In this document: piece by piece, positions 10,604-19,995 of the stretch
Layout: each line of letters begins with the position of its first letter
How positions within the stretch are numbered: the first letter of the stretch is position 1
Assembly (NCBI GenBank): GCA_008180335.1
Contig: VTEF01000001.1
Coordinates: forward strand, 1 to 64,000
From: Priestia megaterium
Lineage (GTDB): Bacteria > Bacillota > Bacilli > Bacillales > Bacillaceae_H
Length of the DNA: 64,000 nt
Direction of reading: 5' to 3'
The notes under the pieces: model-generated
What the model was told of the DNA's origin: nothing
Database searches by the model: none
What the model saw: the letters and a program-made list of their open reading frames with translations, nothing else
Position numbers and translations under genes: made by a program

Positions 10604-11342
10604 CTGTGTAAGGTTCTTTTTCATAAGGAGGTAAATCACCAAAGACCGTCATGATTCCTTCATCATCCAAGGCTTGTTCATATTGTTCATGTTGTTTTGA
10701 AGGATAAACGAATATTTCATTTCCATATAAGTCAGTTGCTGCAAAATTTTCATATGCTTCTACATAGCCTAAGTTCTCATCAGCTTCTACATATGTTTCC
10801 GAATACAATTCGGTATCTTCTATAAAATCGGAAGGAGATTCAGACGTTCCATAACGCGCAACATCTTGCCATGTGTCTTCTGAATCATACCCTGTTATAC
10901 CTTTTTCATCCAGCTCATATTGACCAAAAGGATGGTGAAGAACGGTTTCTTCTATTGGTCGAGTGGTTGAGGTATGTTGCGATGGACTATGCTCTTTACA
11001 ATATAGTGTTGTAGGTATAGCTTGTAATCGTTCAAATGGAATCTCTTTTCCACATGCTTTACAAACCCCATACGCCTTTTCTGCCATTGCTTGTAAAGCT
11101 GTTTTTATTTCTTCTACTTCTTCTTTCATATGCTCATTTAAGGCAAGATCTTTTTCACGTTCATAAATTTCGGTTGCTGTATCTCCAGGATGATTATCAT
11201 AACTAGATAATTCCCCCGTTGAATCATGTATACCACTTCGAATTAAATCAAAATGGTCATTTTGATCAAAGTGAGAGTCTAATTCTTTTTGTTGAGTTAA
11301 CAAAGTTTTCTTTAATTGTGCTAATTGTTCATTTGAAAGCAA
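10599..11342 (-). CDS. yteA: DksA/TraR-type zinc-finger regulatory protein YteA
   Basis: 247 residues resembling B. subtilis YteA, a member of the DksA/TraR family whose Gram-negative relatives bind the RNA polymerase secondary channel. The N-terminal half is a coiled-coil hairpin (EQLAQLKKTLLTQQKELDSH; EMKEEVEEIKTALQAM region). It is followed by CKACGKEIPFERLQAIP...YCKEH. The finger reads CxxC...CxxH, not the common CxxC...CxxC. The C-terminal ~120 residues are acidic and lack a domain I recognise. ATG start preceded by AAAGGGGGAAGG. Confidence 0.9.
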   Translation of the reverse strand: MLSNEQLAQLKKTLLTQQKELDSHFDQNDHFDLIRSGIHDSTGELSSYDNHPGDTATEIYEREKDLALNEHMKEEVEEIKTALQAMAEKAYGVCKACGKEIPFERLQAIPTTLYCKEHSPSQHTSTTRPIEETVLHHPFGQYELDEKGITGYDSEDTWQDVARYGTSESPSDFIEDTELYSETYVEADENLGYVEAYENFAATDLYGNEIFVYPSKQHEQYEQALDDEGIMTVFGDLPPYEKEPYTE

Positions 11343-11756
11343 AAACCTTCCCCCTTTTAAAGTGGAGTGCTGATCTCTTTTGTATTATGTGTTAAACCCT
11401 CAAAAAAAAACGGTTTAACAGAATAAGCTTTACAGGAAATAACTAAGAAATCCCCCATTTAATTATAGTTGTTAAAGGTGTATTAAATGAACTTTCTAAG
11501 TTCTTTAGATAGCATATGCGTTTTAGTAATTAGCGATAAGTGCAGGATAATAAAAGATGGTAATAGGTAGGGAATAGTAAAAATGAGTTCAGTTTGAAAA
11601 TTAAAGAATGACTTTTAATTCCTATGAGCATAAACATGGCTACTTGACTATATGATAGCGGGGATTGTCGATCAGGAAGCTAGATTTTTTTTTATTGAAA
11701 GTTTATAATAAATTAGTTACAGACTTAAGAGAAAATAATAAGTGGGGGGACGTAGT
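11343..11756. other. Intergenic region between divergent yteA and menF
   Basis: About 410 bases of AT-rich DNA with no supported gene. It must hold both divergent promoters. TATAAT at 11704-11709 is a candidate -10 for menF, but no good -35 lies at the usual distance. Two similar TTTAAC stretches with facing polarity occur near 11392 and 11412 on the yteA side. No riboswitch-like fold was recognised. Confidence 0.5.
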
Positions 11757-13178
11757 GTGATTGCAATAACTGAACAGTTAATACATGATCATATAAAGCA
11801 TGCAATTGAATGTGCAAAAAATGAAAGCAAAACAAAACTCGTCAGCTTAGTGAAAAAAGTAAGACCTATTGACCCCCTTATTTTTTATGCGAACGGATAT
11901 GACCAGTTTTGTGGAGAGCGTTTCTGTTGGAGAGATCCTAACCAGCAATATACGTTTGTCGGGTTAGGCTGTGTATATACAATTCATGCTACAGAGGGAA
12001 AAAATCGGTTTTTAGATACCGAAAAAGAATGGGAACGCTTTATAAATGAGGTGTTTTACCCTTCTGAATCGACTACACCTAATGGAACAGGCCCTTTATT
12101 GTTTGGTGGCTTTTCATTTGATTCAAATCAGGAAGCTGATGCTTATTGGACAGACTTTCCTAATGGTAAGTTTATTATTCCTTCTGTCTTATATACAGAA
12201 GTTGAAAGCCATGCTTATTTAAGTATAAATATAAATGTAGACGGCAGTGGTCAACTGAGCGATTATTTCCAGAAAATTGAAGAAAGTGAAAAATTATTAT
12301 TAAATGAACATTTTGATGGAAATAGCTATGTAACACCGCTATTATTACAAAAAGAAGAATTAGATTCTGACCAATTTAAAAAGAATGTTGAAAAGGCTAC
12401 GTCACTAATTAAGCAAGGTGAAATTGAGAAAGTAGTTCTTGCGCGTCAATTGGAGGCAATATTTAGTGAGCGTATTTCAACTGAATACGTGTTACAACGT
12501 TTGCTGAGAGAACAACCGACTAGCTATACATACATCTTTGAAGGACCGAATCAGCATTTTATTGGGGCGTCTCCAGAACGATTAGTTCAAAAAGAAGAGG
12601 AATACGTTTTTTCTACATGCTTAGCTGGTTCGATTAGAAGAGGGAAAACTCGTCAAGAAGATCAAGAGCTAGGTCATGAGTTACTAAACGATGAAAAAAA
12701 TTTAATCGAGCACGATGTTGTGGTTCATATGATTAAAGAAGCAATGGAAGCTTATTGTAGTGAAATTGAAGTTCCAACACAGCCTTCACTATATAAAACA
12801 AAACATATTCAGCACTTGTACACCCCAGTTAGAGGGAAAATTAAACACGATGTCACCTTGTTTTCATTTATTGAGAGGCTTCATCCAACGCCTGCTTTAG
12901 GTGGATATCCGCAACAAAAAGCAATGTCCATCATTCGACATTTAGAACCGTTTAATCGAGGCTGGTATGCTGCTCCGATAGGATGGATTGATATTAATGG
13001 AAACGGTGAATTTATCGTGGGAATACGTTCTGGTGTTATCGAAGAAAATAAAGCCATGCTGTTTGCAGGCTGTGGAATTGTGGCAGATTCAACATCAGAA
13101 AGTGAATACGAAGAAACAAATATTAAATTTAACCCGATGTTATCTGCTCTAGGAGGTATTGTACGTGGAACATACTGA
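11757..13178 (+). CDS. menF: Isochorismate synthase MenF
   Basis: Converts chorismate to isochorismate, the entry step to menaquinone. About 473 residues of the chorismate-binding (anthranilate synthase component I-like) family. The C-terminal core shows KVVLARQLEA, GASPERLVQ, CLAGSIRRGKTRQED, HLYTPVRGKI, LHPTPALGGYP and GWYAAPIGWID, with the Mg-binding glutamates in the last blocks. The GTG at 11757 has GGGGGA five bases upstream; the longer frame from 11742 starts inside that purine run. It overlaps menD by 14 bases and starts menFDHB. Confidence 0.96.
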   Translation: MIAITEQLIHDHIKHAIECAKNESKTKLVSLVKKVRPIDPLIFYANGYDQFCGERFCWRDPNQQYTFVGLGCVYTIHATEGKNRFLDTEKEWERFINEVFYPSESTTPNGTGPLLFGGFSFDSNQEADAYWTDFPNGKFIIPSVLYTEVESHAYLSININVDGSGQLSDYFQKIEESEKLLLNEHFDGNSYVTPLLLQKEELDSDQFKKNVEKATSLIKQGEIEKVVLARQLEAIFSERISTEYVLQRLLREQPTSYTYIFEGPNQHFIGASPERLVQKEEEYVFSTCLAGSIRRGKTRQEDQELGHELLNDEKNLIEHDVVVHMIKEAMEAYCSEIEVPTQPSLYKTKHIQHLYTPVRGKIKHDVTLFSFIERLHPTPALGGYPQQKAMSIIRHLEPFNRGWYAAPIGWIDINGNGEFIVGIRSGVIEENKAMLFAGCGIVADSTSESEYEETNIKFNPMLSALGGIVRGTY

Positions 13179-14919
13179 TGTCTTAACAACCTATATTGCG
13201 TCTTTTGTCGATGAATTAGCTGAAGCTCAAATTGAAGACGTAGTAATCAGCCCTGGATCCCGTTCAACTCCAATTGCAATGCTGATGGCAGAACATCCCC
13301 ATATTCGTGTGCACTTAAACATTGATGAACGTTCAGCAGGTTTTTTCGCGTTAGGAATTGCAAAAGCGAAAAATAAACCAGTTGCGCTTGTTTGCACATC
13401 TGGAACTGCTGCAGCTAATTATTATCCTGCTGTAGTAGAAGCTCACTATTCAAGAGTACCATTAGTAGTAATTACAGCTGATCGTCCCTATGAGCTAAGA
13501 GAAGTAGGAGCACCGCAAGCGATTAATCAGCAGTTCTTATTTGGGCATTACACGAAGTGGTTTGTCGATACAGCCCTTCCAGAAGAAAGTAGTGAGATGA
13601 ACCGATATATTCGTACAATTGCAGCTCGCGCTGTTAGTACTTCATCTTCTTCACCAAAAGGACCTGTTCATGTTAACGTTCCACTTCGTGAGCCGATTGT
13701 ACCAAATTTATCGCTTTCAAATCTATGGGGGAGTGAAAAGAGAGACAAATCCTATGTTTCCTTTATGAATGGTGATGCGACTTTATCACAAGCTTCGTTT
13801 ATGAATTTAGCGCATCATCTACAGAAACAAGAAAAAGGGCTGATTGTGTGTGGAGATCAACTCTCATCAGATGCAATTGAGCCGATCAGCAGATTAGCTC
13901 AAGCTTTACAATTTCCGATTATTGCAGATCCATTATCGCAATTACGAAGCGGTACTCATAATCATGCATTTGTAATAGACACCTATGACTCATTTTTAAA
14001 AAGTGACAAGATAACAGACGATTTTCGACCAGATGTTATTATTCGCTTTGGTGCGATGCCGATTTCAAAAACACTTTCGACGTTTTTAAGAGCATATGAG
14101 CCAAGAGAAATGCTAGTTGTGGATGAGCATGATGGCTGGAGAGATCCTACATCACGAGCTACTAGTATGATTCGTTGCCATGAACGGATATTTGCAGCTG
14201 AGTTACTGTCACACTTATCGGAATATCAGCGAAAAAGCACATCATGGAGTAGTCGATGGATCGATGTAAACCATCAAACATCTTGTATTTTAAAAAAATT
14301 ACAGCGTACAGAAGAGTGGTTTGAAGGACGAGTAGTAGGTGAGTTAGCAGAATTGTTGCCCGAACGTGCGGCATTATTTGTTGGGAACTCCATGCCTATT
14401 CGTGACATTGATTCTTTTTTCTTGAGGAATTCAAAAGAGATTTCCATATTTGCAAATCGCGGTGCAAATGGAATTGACGGCGTTGTTTCGACTGCTTTAG
14501 GAGTCAGTACTCAGTATGAGCATGCGGTGTTATTAATCGGAGATTTATCTTTTTATCATGATTTAAACGGATTGTTAGCAGCAAAGATGCATCAATTAAA
14601 TTTAACCATTGTTTTAATTAATAATGATGGAGGCGGGATTTTCTCTTTTCTTCCACAATCGAAAGAGGAAAAACATTTTGAGTTTTTATTTGGTACTCCA
14701 ACCGGGCTGCAATTTGAACATGCTGTTAACTTGTATGATGGTATATTTACATCAGCAAAGAGCTGGAAAGAGTTTCGCGATGCTATTACTGATTCAATTA
14801 TTCAAGGCGGATTACATGTTATAGAAATACGTACAAATCGCCAGCAAAATGTTGAGATCCATCGAAAGATATGGGAACATGTTTCCGAGGAAATAAATTT
14901 GTCAAAATATGAGGAATAA
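13165..14919 (+). CDS. menD: SEPHCHC synthase MenD
   Basis: ThDP-dependent enzyme joining 2-oxoglutarate-derived succinyl semialdehyde to isochorismate to give SEPHCHC. About 584 residues with the three-domain ThDP architecture: N-terminal Pyr domain (VVISPGSRSTPIAMLMAEHP, with GTAAANYYPAVVEAH), and C-terminal PP domain carrying GDLSFYHDLNGL...NNDGGGIFSFLPQ, the GDx(n)NN ThDP/Mg motif. The GTG at 13165 is favoured by AGGAGG 8 bases upstream; the TTG at 13159 is too close to it. Confidence 0.97.
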   Translation: MEHTDVLTTYIASFVDELAEAQIEDVVISPGSRSTPIAMLMAEHPHIRVHLNIDERSAGFFALGIAKAKNKPVALVCTSGTAAANYYPAVVEAHYSRVPLVVITADRPYELREVGAPQAINQQFLFGHYTKWFVDTALPEESSEMNRYIRTIAARAVSTSSSSPKGPVHVNVPLREPIVPNLSLSNLWGSEKRDKSYVSFMNGDATLSQASFMNLAHHLQKQEKGLIVCGDQLSSDAIEPISRLAQALQFPIIADPLSQLRSGTHNHAFVIDTYDSFLKSDKITDDFRPDVIIRFGAMPISKTLSTFLRAYEPREMLVVDEHDGWRDPTSRATSMIRCHERIFAAELLSHLSEYQRKSTSWSSRWIDVNHQTSCILKKLQRTEEWFEGRVVGELAELLPERAALFVGNSMPIRDIDSFFLRNSKEISIFANRGANGIDGVVSTALGVSTQYEHAVLLIGDLSFYHDLNGLLAAKMHQLNLTIVLINNDGGGIFSFLPQSKEEKHFEFLFGTPTGLQFEHAVNLYDGIFTSAKSWKEFRDAITDSIIQGGLHVIEIRTNRQQNVEIHRKIWEHVSEEINLSKYEE

Positions 14920-14923
14920 AAGT

Positions 14924-15733
14924 ATGTGGTATATACATCAAGGTGTTTCTTATTACGTTGAAATAATCGGTGAAGGAGAACCGTTATTGTTACTGCATGG
15001 GTTTACAGGTTCTTCTCAAACTTGGCGTACGCTTTCTACAAGGTGGGCATCACATTACCAAGTGATTTCCATTGATATTATCGGTCATGGCAAAACAGAC
15101 TCTCCATTAGAAATAGAGCCATACCGCATAGAGGAAATGGTAAAAATATTATATGGATTGATTCAACATCTTGCTCTTCAAGATGTGAATATTGTAGGTT
15201 ATTCTATGGGAGGGAGGTTAGCACTTTCCTTTGCGTGTACATATCCGGATTATGTAAAAGCACTAGTGTTAGAAAGTGCTTCACCTGGATTAAAAAGTGA
15301 ACAAGAAATGCTCTTAAGAAAACAGGCTGACAATGAATTAGCTGAAACGATTCAAAAGGGCGGCATTGAACAGTTTGTTCAGTATTGGGAAGATACTTCT
15401 CTTTTTCACACGCAAAAGAAATTACCTCCTTCTATTCAAGCGGAGATTAGACAGGAACGTCTGAATCAATGTGAAGTTGGATTAGCAAACAGTTTGAGAG
15501 GAATGGGAACGGGCGCCCAGCTATCTCTATGGAAGCATTTACATAAAGTGAATTTACCTGTATTGTTAATAACAGGCGAGCTTGATGAAAAGTTTTGTCG
15601 AATTGGGAAAGAAATGGTAAACCTGTTTCCATGTGTGCATCACGAAGTTGTTTTTCAAACTGGACATGCAATCCATGTGGAACAACCAGAGATTTTTGGT
15701 AAAATAGTAAGTGAGTTTTTAGTTACTACATAA
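14924..15733 (+). CDS. menH: SHCHC synthase MenH (alpha/beta hydrolase)
   Basis: Eliminates pyruvate from SEPHCHC to give SHCHC in menaquinone synthesis. About 269 residues, alpha/beta-hydrolase fold. The oxyanion strand LLLLHGFTGSSQTW, nucleophile elbow VGYSMGGRLAL, acid in ITGELDEKF and catalytic His in FQTGHAIHVEQP are all present. The ATG at 14924 has GAGGA 8 bases before it; a longer frame from 14909 begins inside menD. It sits between menD and menB as in other Bacillus species, which settles the assignment among generic hydrolases. Confidence 0.93.
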   Translation: MWYIHQGVSYYVEIIGEGEPLLLLHGFTGSSQTWRTLSTRWASHYQVISIDIIGHGKTDSPLEIEPYRIEEMVKILYGLIQHLALQDVNIVGYSMGGRLALSFACTYPDYVKALVLESASPGLKSEQEMLLRKQADNELAETIQKGGIEQFVQYWEDTSLFHTQKKLPPSIQAEIRQERLNQCEVGLANSLRGMGTGAQLSLWKHLHKVNLPVLLITGELDEKFCRIGKEMVNLFPCVHHEVVFQTGHAIHVEQPEIFGKIVSEFLVTT

Positions 15734-15748
15734 TTAGGAGGAAGAAAA

Positions 15749-16567
15749 ATGACAGTTGAATGGGTATCTGAACGTCAATACGAAGATATTTTATATGAAA
15801 CATATAATGGCATTGCTAAAATTACGATTAACCGCCCTGAAGTACGAAATGCATTTCGTCCTAAAACAGTGATGGAACTAATTGATGCATTTGCTTATGC
15901 ACGTGACGATTCAAGTGTAGGTGTCATTGTTTTAGCAGGTGCAGGAGATAAAGCATTCTGTTCAGGCGGTGATCAAAAAGTTCGGGGACACGGAGGCTAT
16001 GTGGGAGAAGACGAAATTCCGCGTTTAAATGTATTAGATTTACAGCGCTTAATTCGTGTGATTCCAAAGCCGGTTGTAGCGATGGTTTCAGGTTATGCAA
16101 TTGGTGGCGGTCATGTCCTTCATGTCGTATGTGATTTAACAATCGCTGCTGATAATGCCATCTTTGGTCAAACAGGTCCAACTGTGGGAAGCTTTGATGC
16201 AGGGTATGGTTCAGGTTATTTAGCTCGTATTGTTGGACATAAAAAAGCACGTGAAATCTGGTTTTTATGTCGTCAATATAATGCACAAGAAGCACTGGAA
16301 ATGGGACTTGTAAATACAGTGGTTCCATTAGAAGAATTAGAAGCAGAAACAATTAAATGGTGTGAGGAAATGCTAGAAAAGAGTCCAACAGCTCTTCGCT
16401 TCCTAAAAGCAGCATTTAATGCAGATACAGACGGGTTAGCTGGTTTGCAACAATTTGCTGGTGACGCTACGCTTCTTTATTATACGACTGATGAAGCAAA
16501 AGAAGGTCGTGACGCGTTTAAAGAGAAGCGAAATCCAGACTTTAAGCAATTCCCTCGTTTCCCATAA
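15749..16567 (+). CDS. menB: 1,4-dihydroxy-2-naphthoyl-CoA synthase MenB
   Basis: Crotonase-family ring-closing enzyme turning o-succinylbenzoyl-CoA into DHNA-CoA. 272 residues, the usual length. Visible are the oxyanion-hole blocks [13 protein letters not shown] and [13 protein letters not shown], the [19 protein letters not shown] segment typical of MenB, and the C-terminal [21 protein letters not shown] lies upstream of the ATG. A terminator follows immediately, ending the first men transcription unit. Confidence 0.97.
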   Translation: MTVEWVSERQYEDILYETYNGIAKITINRPEVRNAFRPKTVMELIDAFAYARDDSSVGVIVLAGAGDKAFCSGGDQKVRGHGGYVGEDEIPRLNVLDLQRLIRVIPKPVVAMVSGYAIGGGHVLHVVCDLTIAADNAIFGQTGPTVGSFDAGYGSGYLARIVGHKKAREIWFLCRQYNAQEALEMGLVNTVVPLEELEAETIKWCEEMLEKSPTALRFLKAAFNADTDGLAGLQQFAGDATLLYYTTDEAKEGRDAFKEKRNPDFKQFPRFP

Positions 16568-16569
16568 TG

Positions 16570-16606
16570 AAAAAACAGCTTGGTGATATTCATCAAGCTG
16601 TTTTTT
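16570..16606 (+). terminator. Terminator after menB
   Basis: AAAAAACAGCTTG/CAAGCTGTTTTTT hairpin with T-run. It splits menFDHB from menEC. Confidence 0.9.
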
Positions 16607-16782
16607 CAATTTAGCATAGGATGTTATACATAAGCTAGCAATCATCATTATTATTGTTAAAAGATTGTTTCAGATCCTTAAAGAATAAAAGGCTGTGTAC
16701 TGAGTTAATTATCGCTTTTCAAAAGGGAGCTAGTAGCAGATATGAAGGTTAACTTTCGTATTTATAATAGGAGGAAGAGAGC

Positions 16783-18255
16783 ATGGACGCACGAACATTG
16801 CCGAACTGGCTTAAGCAGAGAGCTACACTTACGCCAAATCGCATTGCGATCGAGACCGACAGAGAGTCCTTGACGTTTTTAGAATTACATCAAAGAGTGG
16901 CTCGCATGGCAAGAAAGCTAGCTAATTATGGAGTGAAATCAAAGGATACAGTTGCTGTTTTTATGAGAAATAGTGTTCACTATGTAGAAATTATCCATGC
17001 GCTGGCCTACTTAGGAGCAAAAGGGCTATTAGTTAACACACGATTAACAAATCAAGAAATTAATTATCAAGTAAAAGATGCCTCTGTCAGCCTGCTTATT
17101 AGTGATGAAAGCATTATGAACCGTTCCTTACATATGGATGTTGCCCATGTTACATTAAGCGAGTTGGTGGACTTTAATCAAAAAGACGTTCAGTTCAGAG
17201 ATGAATTTCGGCTTGATGAAGCGTATACAATTATGTATACGTCTGGCACTACCGGAAGCCCTAAAGGAGTTCTGCAAACATATGGAAATCATTGGTGGAG
17301 CGCAACGGGGGCTGCTCTTAATCTTGGCCTATATGAACAAGATTGTTGGCTAATTGCGGTACCGCTGTTTCATATTAGCGGCTTTTCAATTTTAATGCGC
17401 AGTGTTATTTATGGAATGAAAGTGATTTTACATGAAAAATTTGATCCAACAGCGGTTAATGATGCAATTGAAAAAAAGGGAGTGACGATTGTATCGGTTG
17501 TGACTTCAATGCTTACAGCAATGATTGAAAAACTGGATCATCGGACATACCCTCATTCATTTCGTTGTATGTTACTTGGAGGAGGTCCTGCTCCTTTGAC
17601 ATTATTAAATCACTGTGTAAACAAAGGAATTCCGGTGTATCAAACATATGGAATGACTGAAACAGCGTCACAGTTCGTTACATTATCTTCTGAAGATAGC
17701 TTACGAAAGATTGGATCAGCCGGAAAACCTCTTTTCCCTTGTCAACTGAAAATAGTAGATAAACAAGGGAAGGTTGTCCGTGCAGGACAGCCAGGTGAAA
17801 TCATTGTAAAAGGGCCTAATGTAACCCCTGGTTATTTCAATAAACCGAAAGAAACAAAAGGAGCAATTAAAAAAGGCTGGTTTTATACAGGAGATATTGG
17901 TCAATTAGATCATGAAGGTTTTTTGTATGTCCTTGACCGAAGATCGGATTTAATTATTTCAGGGGGAGAAAATATTTATCCAGCTGAAATTGAAAACGTG
18001 TTATTAAAACATCCTGCTGTTAAAGAAGCTGGTGTAACAGGGATGAAGCATGAAAAATGGGGGCAAGTACCCATTGCTTTTGTGGTAATCACTAAGCAAG
18101 TTTCTGCTGATGAGCTACGTCATCATAGTGAACAATTATTAGCGAGGTACAAAGTTCCTTTACGCTTTACAGTAGTTGATAAACTCCCAAGAACAGCTTC
18201 TAATAAAATAATAAGAAAAAAACTATTGGAGCTATTAGAAGAGGATGATCACTAA
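16783..18255 (+). CDS. menE: o-Succinylbenzoate-CoA ligase MenE
   Basis: Activates o-succinylbenzoate with ATP and CoA. 490 residues of the ANL superfamily: the P-loop YTSGTTGSPKG (A3), GGGPAPLTLL, the QTYGMTETASQFVTLS block (A5), YTGDIGQLD (A7), LDRRSDLIISGGENIYPAEIE (A8), and the C-terminal catalytic lysine in PRTASNKIIRKKL (A10). AATAGGAGG precedes the ATG. Its stop overlaps the menC start by one base (TAATG). About 215 bases and a terminator separate it from menB, so it probably has its own promoter. Confidence 0.95.
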   Translation: MDARTLPNWLKQRATLTPNRIAIETDRESLTFLELHQRVARMARKLANYGVKSKDTVAVFMRNSVHYVEIIHALAYLGAKGLLVNTRLTNQEINYQVKDASVSLLISDESIMNRSLHMDVAHVTLSELVDFNQKDVQFRDEFRLDEAYTIMYTSGTTGSPKGVLQTYGNHWWSATGAALNLGLYEQDCWLIAVPLFHISGFSILMRSVIYGMKVILHEKFDPTAVNDAIEKKGVTIVSVVTSMLTAMIEKLDHRTYPHSFRCMLLGGGPAPLTLLNHCVNKGIPVYQTYGMTETASQFVTLSSEDSLRKIGSAGKPLFPCQLKIVDKQGKVVRAGQPGEIIVKGPNVTPGYFNKPKETKGAIKKGWFYTGDIGQLDHEGFLYVLDRRSDLIISGGENIYPAEIENVLLKHPAVKEAGVTGMKHEKWGQVPIAFVVITKQVSADELRHHSEQLLARYKVPLRFTVVDKLPRTASNKIIRKKLLELLEEDDH

Positions 18256-19361
18256 TGAAGATTCAAAAAGTAAGATTACATGTAATTGAACTTAACTTGC
18301 TTTCACCTTTCTCAACCAGTTATGGAACGATTCAAAACCGTGAATTAATACTGATTGAAGTAGAAGATGATAACGGAGAAATTGGCTGGGGAGAAGTTGT
18401 TGCATTTTCGACACCGTGGTATACAGAAGAGACTATTAAAACATGCTTTCATATGTTAGATGATTTTCTTATTCCATCTTTGTTAGGACAAACAATCGCA
18501 CATCCTCAAGAATTACAACATCTATTTAAATCGCTAAAGCGAAATCACATGGCTAAAGCAGCCGTTGATTGTGCAGTTTGGGATTTGTTTGCCAAGAAAC
18601 AAAACAAATCATTATCGGCAGTACTTGGTGGAACACGAGAAAAAGTAGAAGCTGGTGTCGTCATTGGTTTAGACAAACCTCTTGAGATGATGAAGAAGAT
18701 TGAAAAACATCTTCTGCAAGGTTATAAGCGTTTTAAAATCAAAATTAAACCTGGCAGTGATTATGAGTTAGTAAAAGAAATCCGCTATCATTTTCCCAAT
18801 CTTCCTTTAATGGTAGATGCTAACTCCTCTTATTCCTTAAGCAACATTTCGCAGTTGCAGAAGTTAGATGAGTTTAATTTATTAATGATTGAACAACCTT
18901 TACACTCAGATGATATTGTAGATCATCGTCTCTTACAGCAGCAGATCCAAACATCAATTTGTTTAGATGAAAGCATTGTATCGTATGAGGATGCAAGAAA
19001 AGCAATTGAATTAGAAAGCTGCCAAGTCATCAATGTAAAAGTCGGCCGAGTGGGAGGATTAACAGAAGCGAAACGTATTCATGATTTATGTAGAAAATAT
19101 CACATAAAGCTGTGGGTAGGTGGAATGCTTGAATCTGGCATCTCTAGAGCTCATAATGTTGCACTTGCCTCTCTTCCTCATTTTACAATACCTGGAGATA
19201 TCTCTTCTTCTTCGCGCTATTGGAAAAAAGATATTATTACACCAGAAGTGGAGGTTCATGATGGATTTATTCATGTTCCAACAGAAGCAGGTATCGGATA
19301 TAATGTTGATAAAACATTTCTAGAAAAGGTTAGAGCTTATGCAAAAGAGTATTCGGAATGA
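18255..19361 (+). CDS. menC: o-Succinylbenzoate synthase MenC
   Basis: Dehydrates SHCHC to o-succinylbenzoate; enolase-superfamily barrel of 368 residues, in the MenC/NAAAR branch found in Bacillus. The KxK catalytic pair lies in RFKIKIKPG. The three metal ligands are in VDANSSY, MIEQPL and LDESIV. The second catalytic lysine is in NVKVGRVGG. Translationally coupled to menE. Members of this branch may also racemise N-acylamino acids; the men context supports MenC. Confidence 0.95.
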   Translation: MKIQKVRLHVIELNLLSPFSTSYGTIQNRELILIEVEDDNGEIGWGEVVAFSTPWYTEETIKTCFHMLDDFLIPSLLGQTIAHPQELQHLFKSLKRNHMAKAAVDCAVWDLFAKKQNKSLSAVLGGTREKVEAGVVIGLDKPLEMMKKIEKHLLQGYKRFKIKIKPGSDYELVKEIRYHFPNLPLMVDANSSYSLSNISQLQKLDEFNLLMIEQPLHSDDIVDHRLLQQQIQTSICLDESIVSYEDARKAIELESCQVINVKVGRVGGLTEAKRIHDLCRKYHIKLWVGGMLESGISRAHNVALASLPHFTIPGDISSSSRYWKKDIITPEVEVHDGFIHVPTEAGIGYNVDKTFLEKVRAYAKEYSE

Positions 19362-19447
19362 AAACTGATTTTTAAAAATAAATATTTAGTTGACGAAATC
19401 AAAAAATGAAAGGTCTAGCTTAGAAACGGAAAAGCTAAAAGAACATG

Positions 19448-19500
19448 ATAAACGTGAAGTCTGCTTCTTAATAGCTAGGAGGGCTCACGTTTATTTTAAT
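19448..19500 (+). terminator. Possible terminator after menC
   Basis: ATAAACGTGA/TCACGTTTAT inverted repeat with a 27-base loop and TTTT after it. The long loop makes this a weak candidate. Confidence 0.45.
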
Positions 19501-19639
19501 TTCTATAAGAAAGCAGATTATGAGATATTCTATGTTAAAACATGTTATGATGAAATGGTTTGATGAAACATCAAATAGGTTTAGAGGATAAAACCATATT
19601 ATTTTGAAAAAGAGGTTGCTAGTTTTCTACCTTGTCCTT

Positions 19640-19645
19640 TATAAT
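19640..19645 (+). promoter_or_regulatory. Candidate -10 box of the nrdAB promoter
   Basis: TATAAT, with TTGCTA 19 bases upstream as a loose -35. It lies about 380 bases before nrdA and just before both putative NrdR boxes and the riboswitch. Confidence 0.5.
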
Positions 19646-19654
19646 GTGTTTATA

Positions 19655-19670
19655 ACACAATATATTGTTG
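19655..19670 (+). promoter_or_regulatory. Putative NrdR box 1
   Basis: ACACAATATATTGTTG matches the known NrdR-box consensus ACACWATATATWGTGT at 14 of 16 positions. It lies just downstream of the candidate -10. Confidence 0.7.
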
Positions 19671-19686
19671 TTCTATCTATTGATAA

Positions 19687-19702
19687 ATACTATATTTTGT
19701 GT
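19687..19702 (+). promoter_or_regulatory. Putative NrdR box 2
   Basis: ATACTATATTTTGTGT matches the same consensus at 14 of 16 positions. It starts 32 bases after box 1, about three helical turns, the usual tandem spacing of NrdR sites. It abuts the beginning of the riboswitch. Confidence 0.65.
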
Positions 19703-19880
19703 TTTCCGGTGAAAAAGGTGTCTGATCAAAAGACTTAAAAGGGAATTTGGTTTAACTCCAAAACTGTCCCCGCAACTGTGAATGCTGATGAAATAAGGAA
19801 AATCCACTGTGAGTAACAATCATGGGAAGGCCTTAGAGTAAAAAGAAGCATAAGTCAGGAGACCTGCCTTTTTTATGTCG
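19690..19880 (+). ncRNA. Cobalamin (B12) riboswitch
   Basis: The aptamer features are in order: AAAAGGGAA, the ACTGTCCCCGCAACTGTGA segment, CCACTGTGAGTAACAATCATGGGAAGGCC, and the diagnostic B12 box AAGTCAGGAGACCTGCC at 19852-19868. Its edges are approximate. A terminator hairpin lies 80-125 bases downstream, before nrdA. Cobalamin binding is therefore expected to switch the ribonucleotide reductase operon off. Confidence 0.93.
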
Positions 19881-19908
19881 TTTTATCTTCTTCGGGAGGT
19901 GAGAGGGT

Positions 19909-19995
19909 AGAACGAGGATTAAGAAAAGACGCGATTGTCTTCTTTTATCTTCGTTCTATTCGCTCACCGTCGTTAGGTGAGCGATTTGTTATTTT
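19909..19995 (+). terminator. Expression platform of the B12 riboswitch
   Basis: The terminator stem TCGCTCACC (19960-19968) / GGTGAGCGA (19976-19984) is followed by TTTGTTATTTT. Upstream, GGAGGTGAG near 19896 can pair with CTCACC as an alternative structure. A second long hairpin joins AGAACGA (19909) with TCGTTCT (19951). That layout fits transcriptional control; the exact switch pairing is inferred. Confidence 0.8.

Noticed and set aside
15924-16352. 142-codon minus-strand frame inside menB
   Set aside because: Antisense shadow of menB, rich in Leu/His/Gln as expected for the complement of a coding frame, with no start signal.
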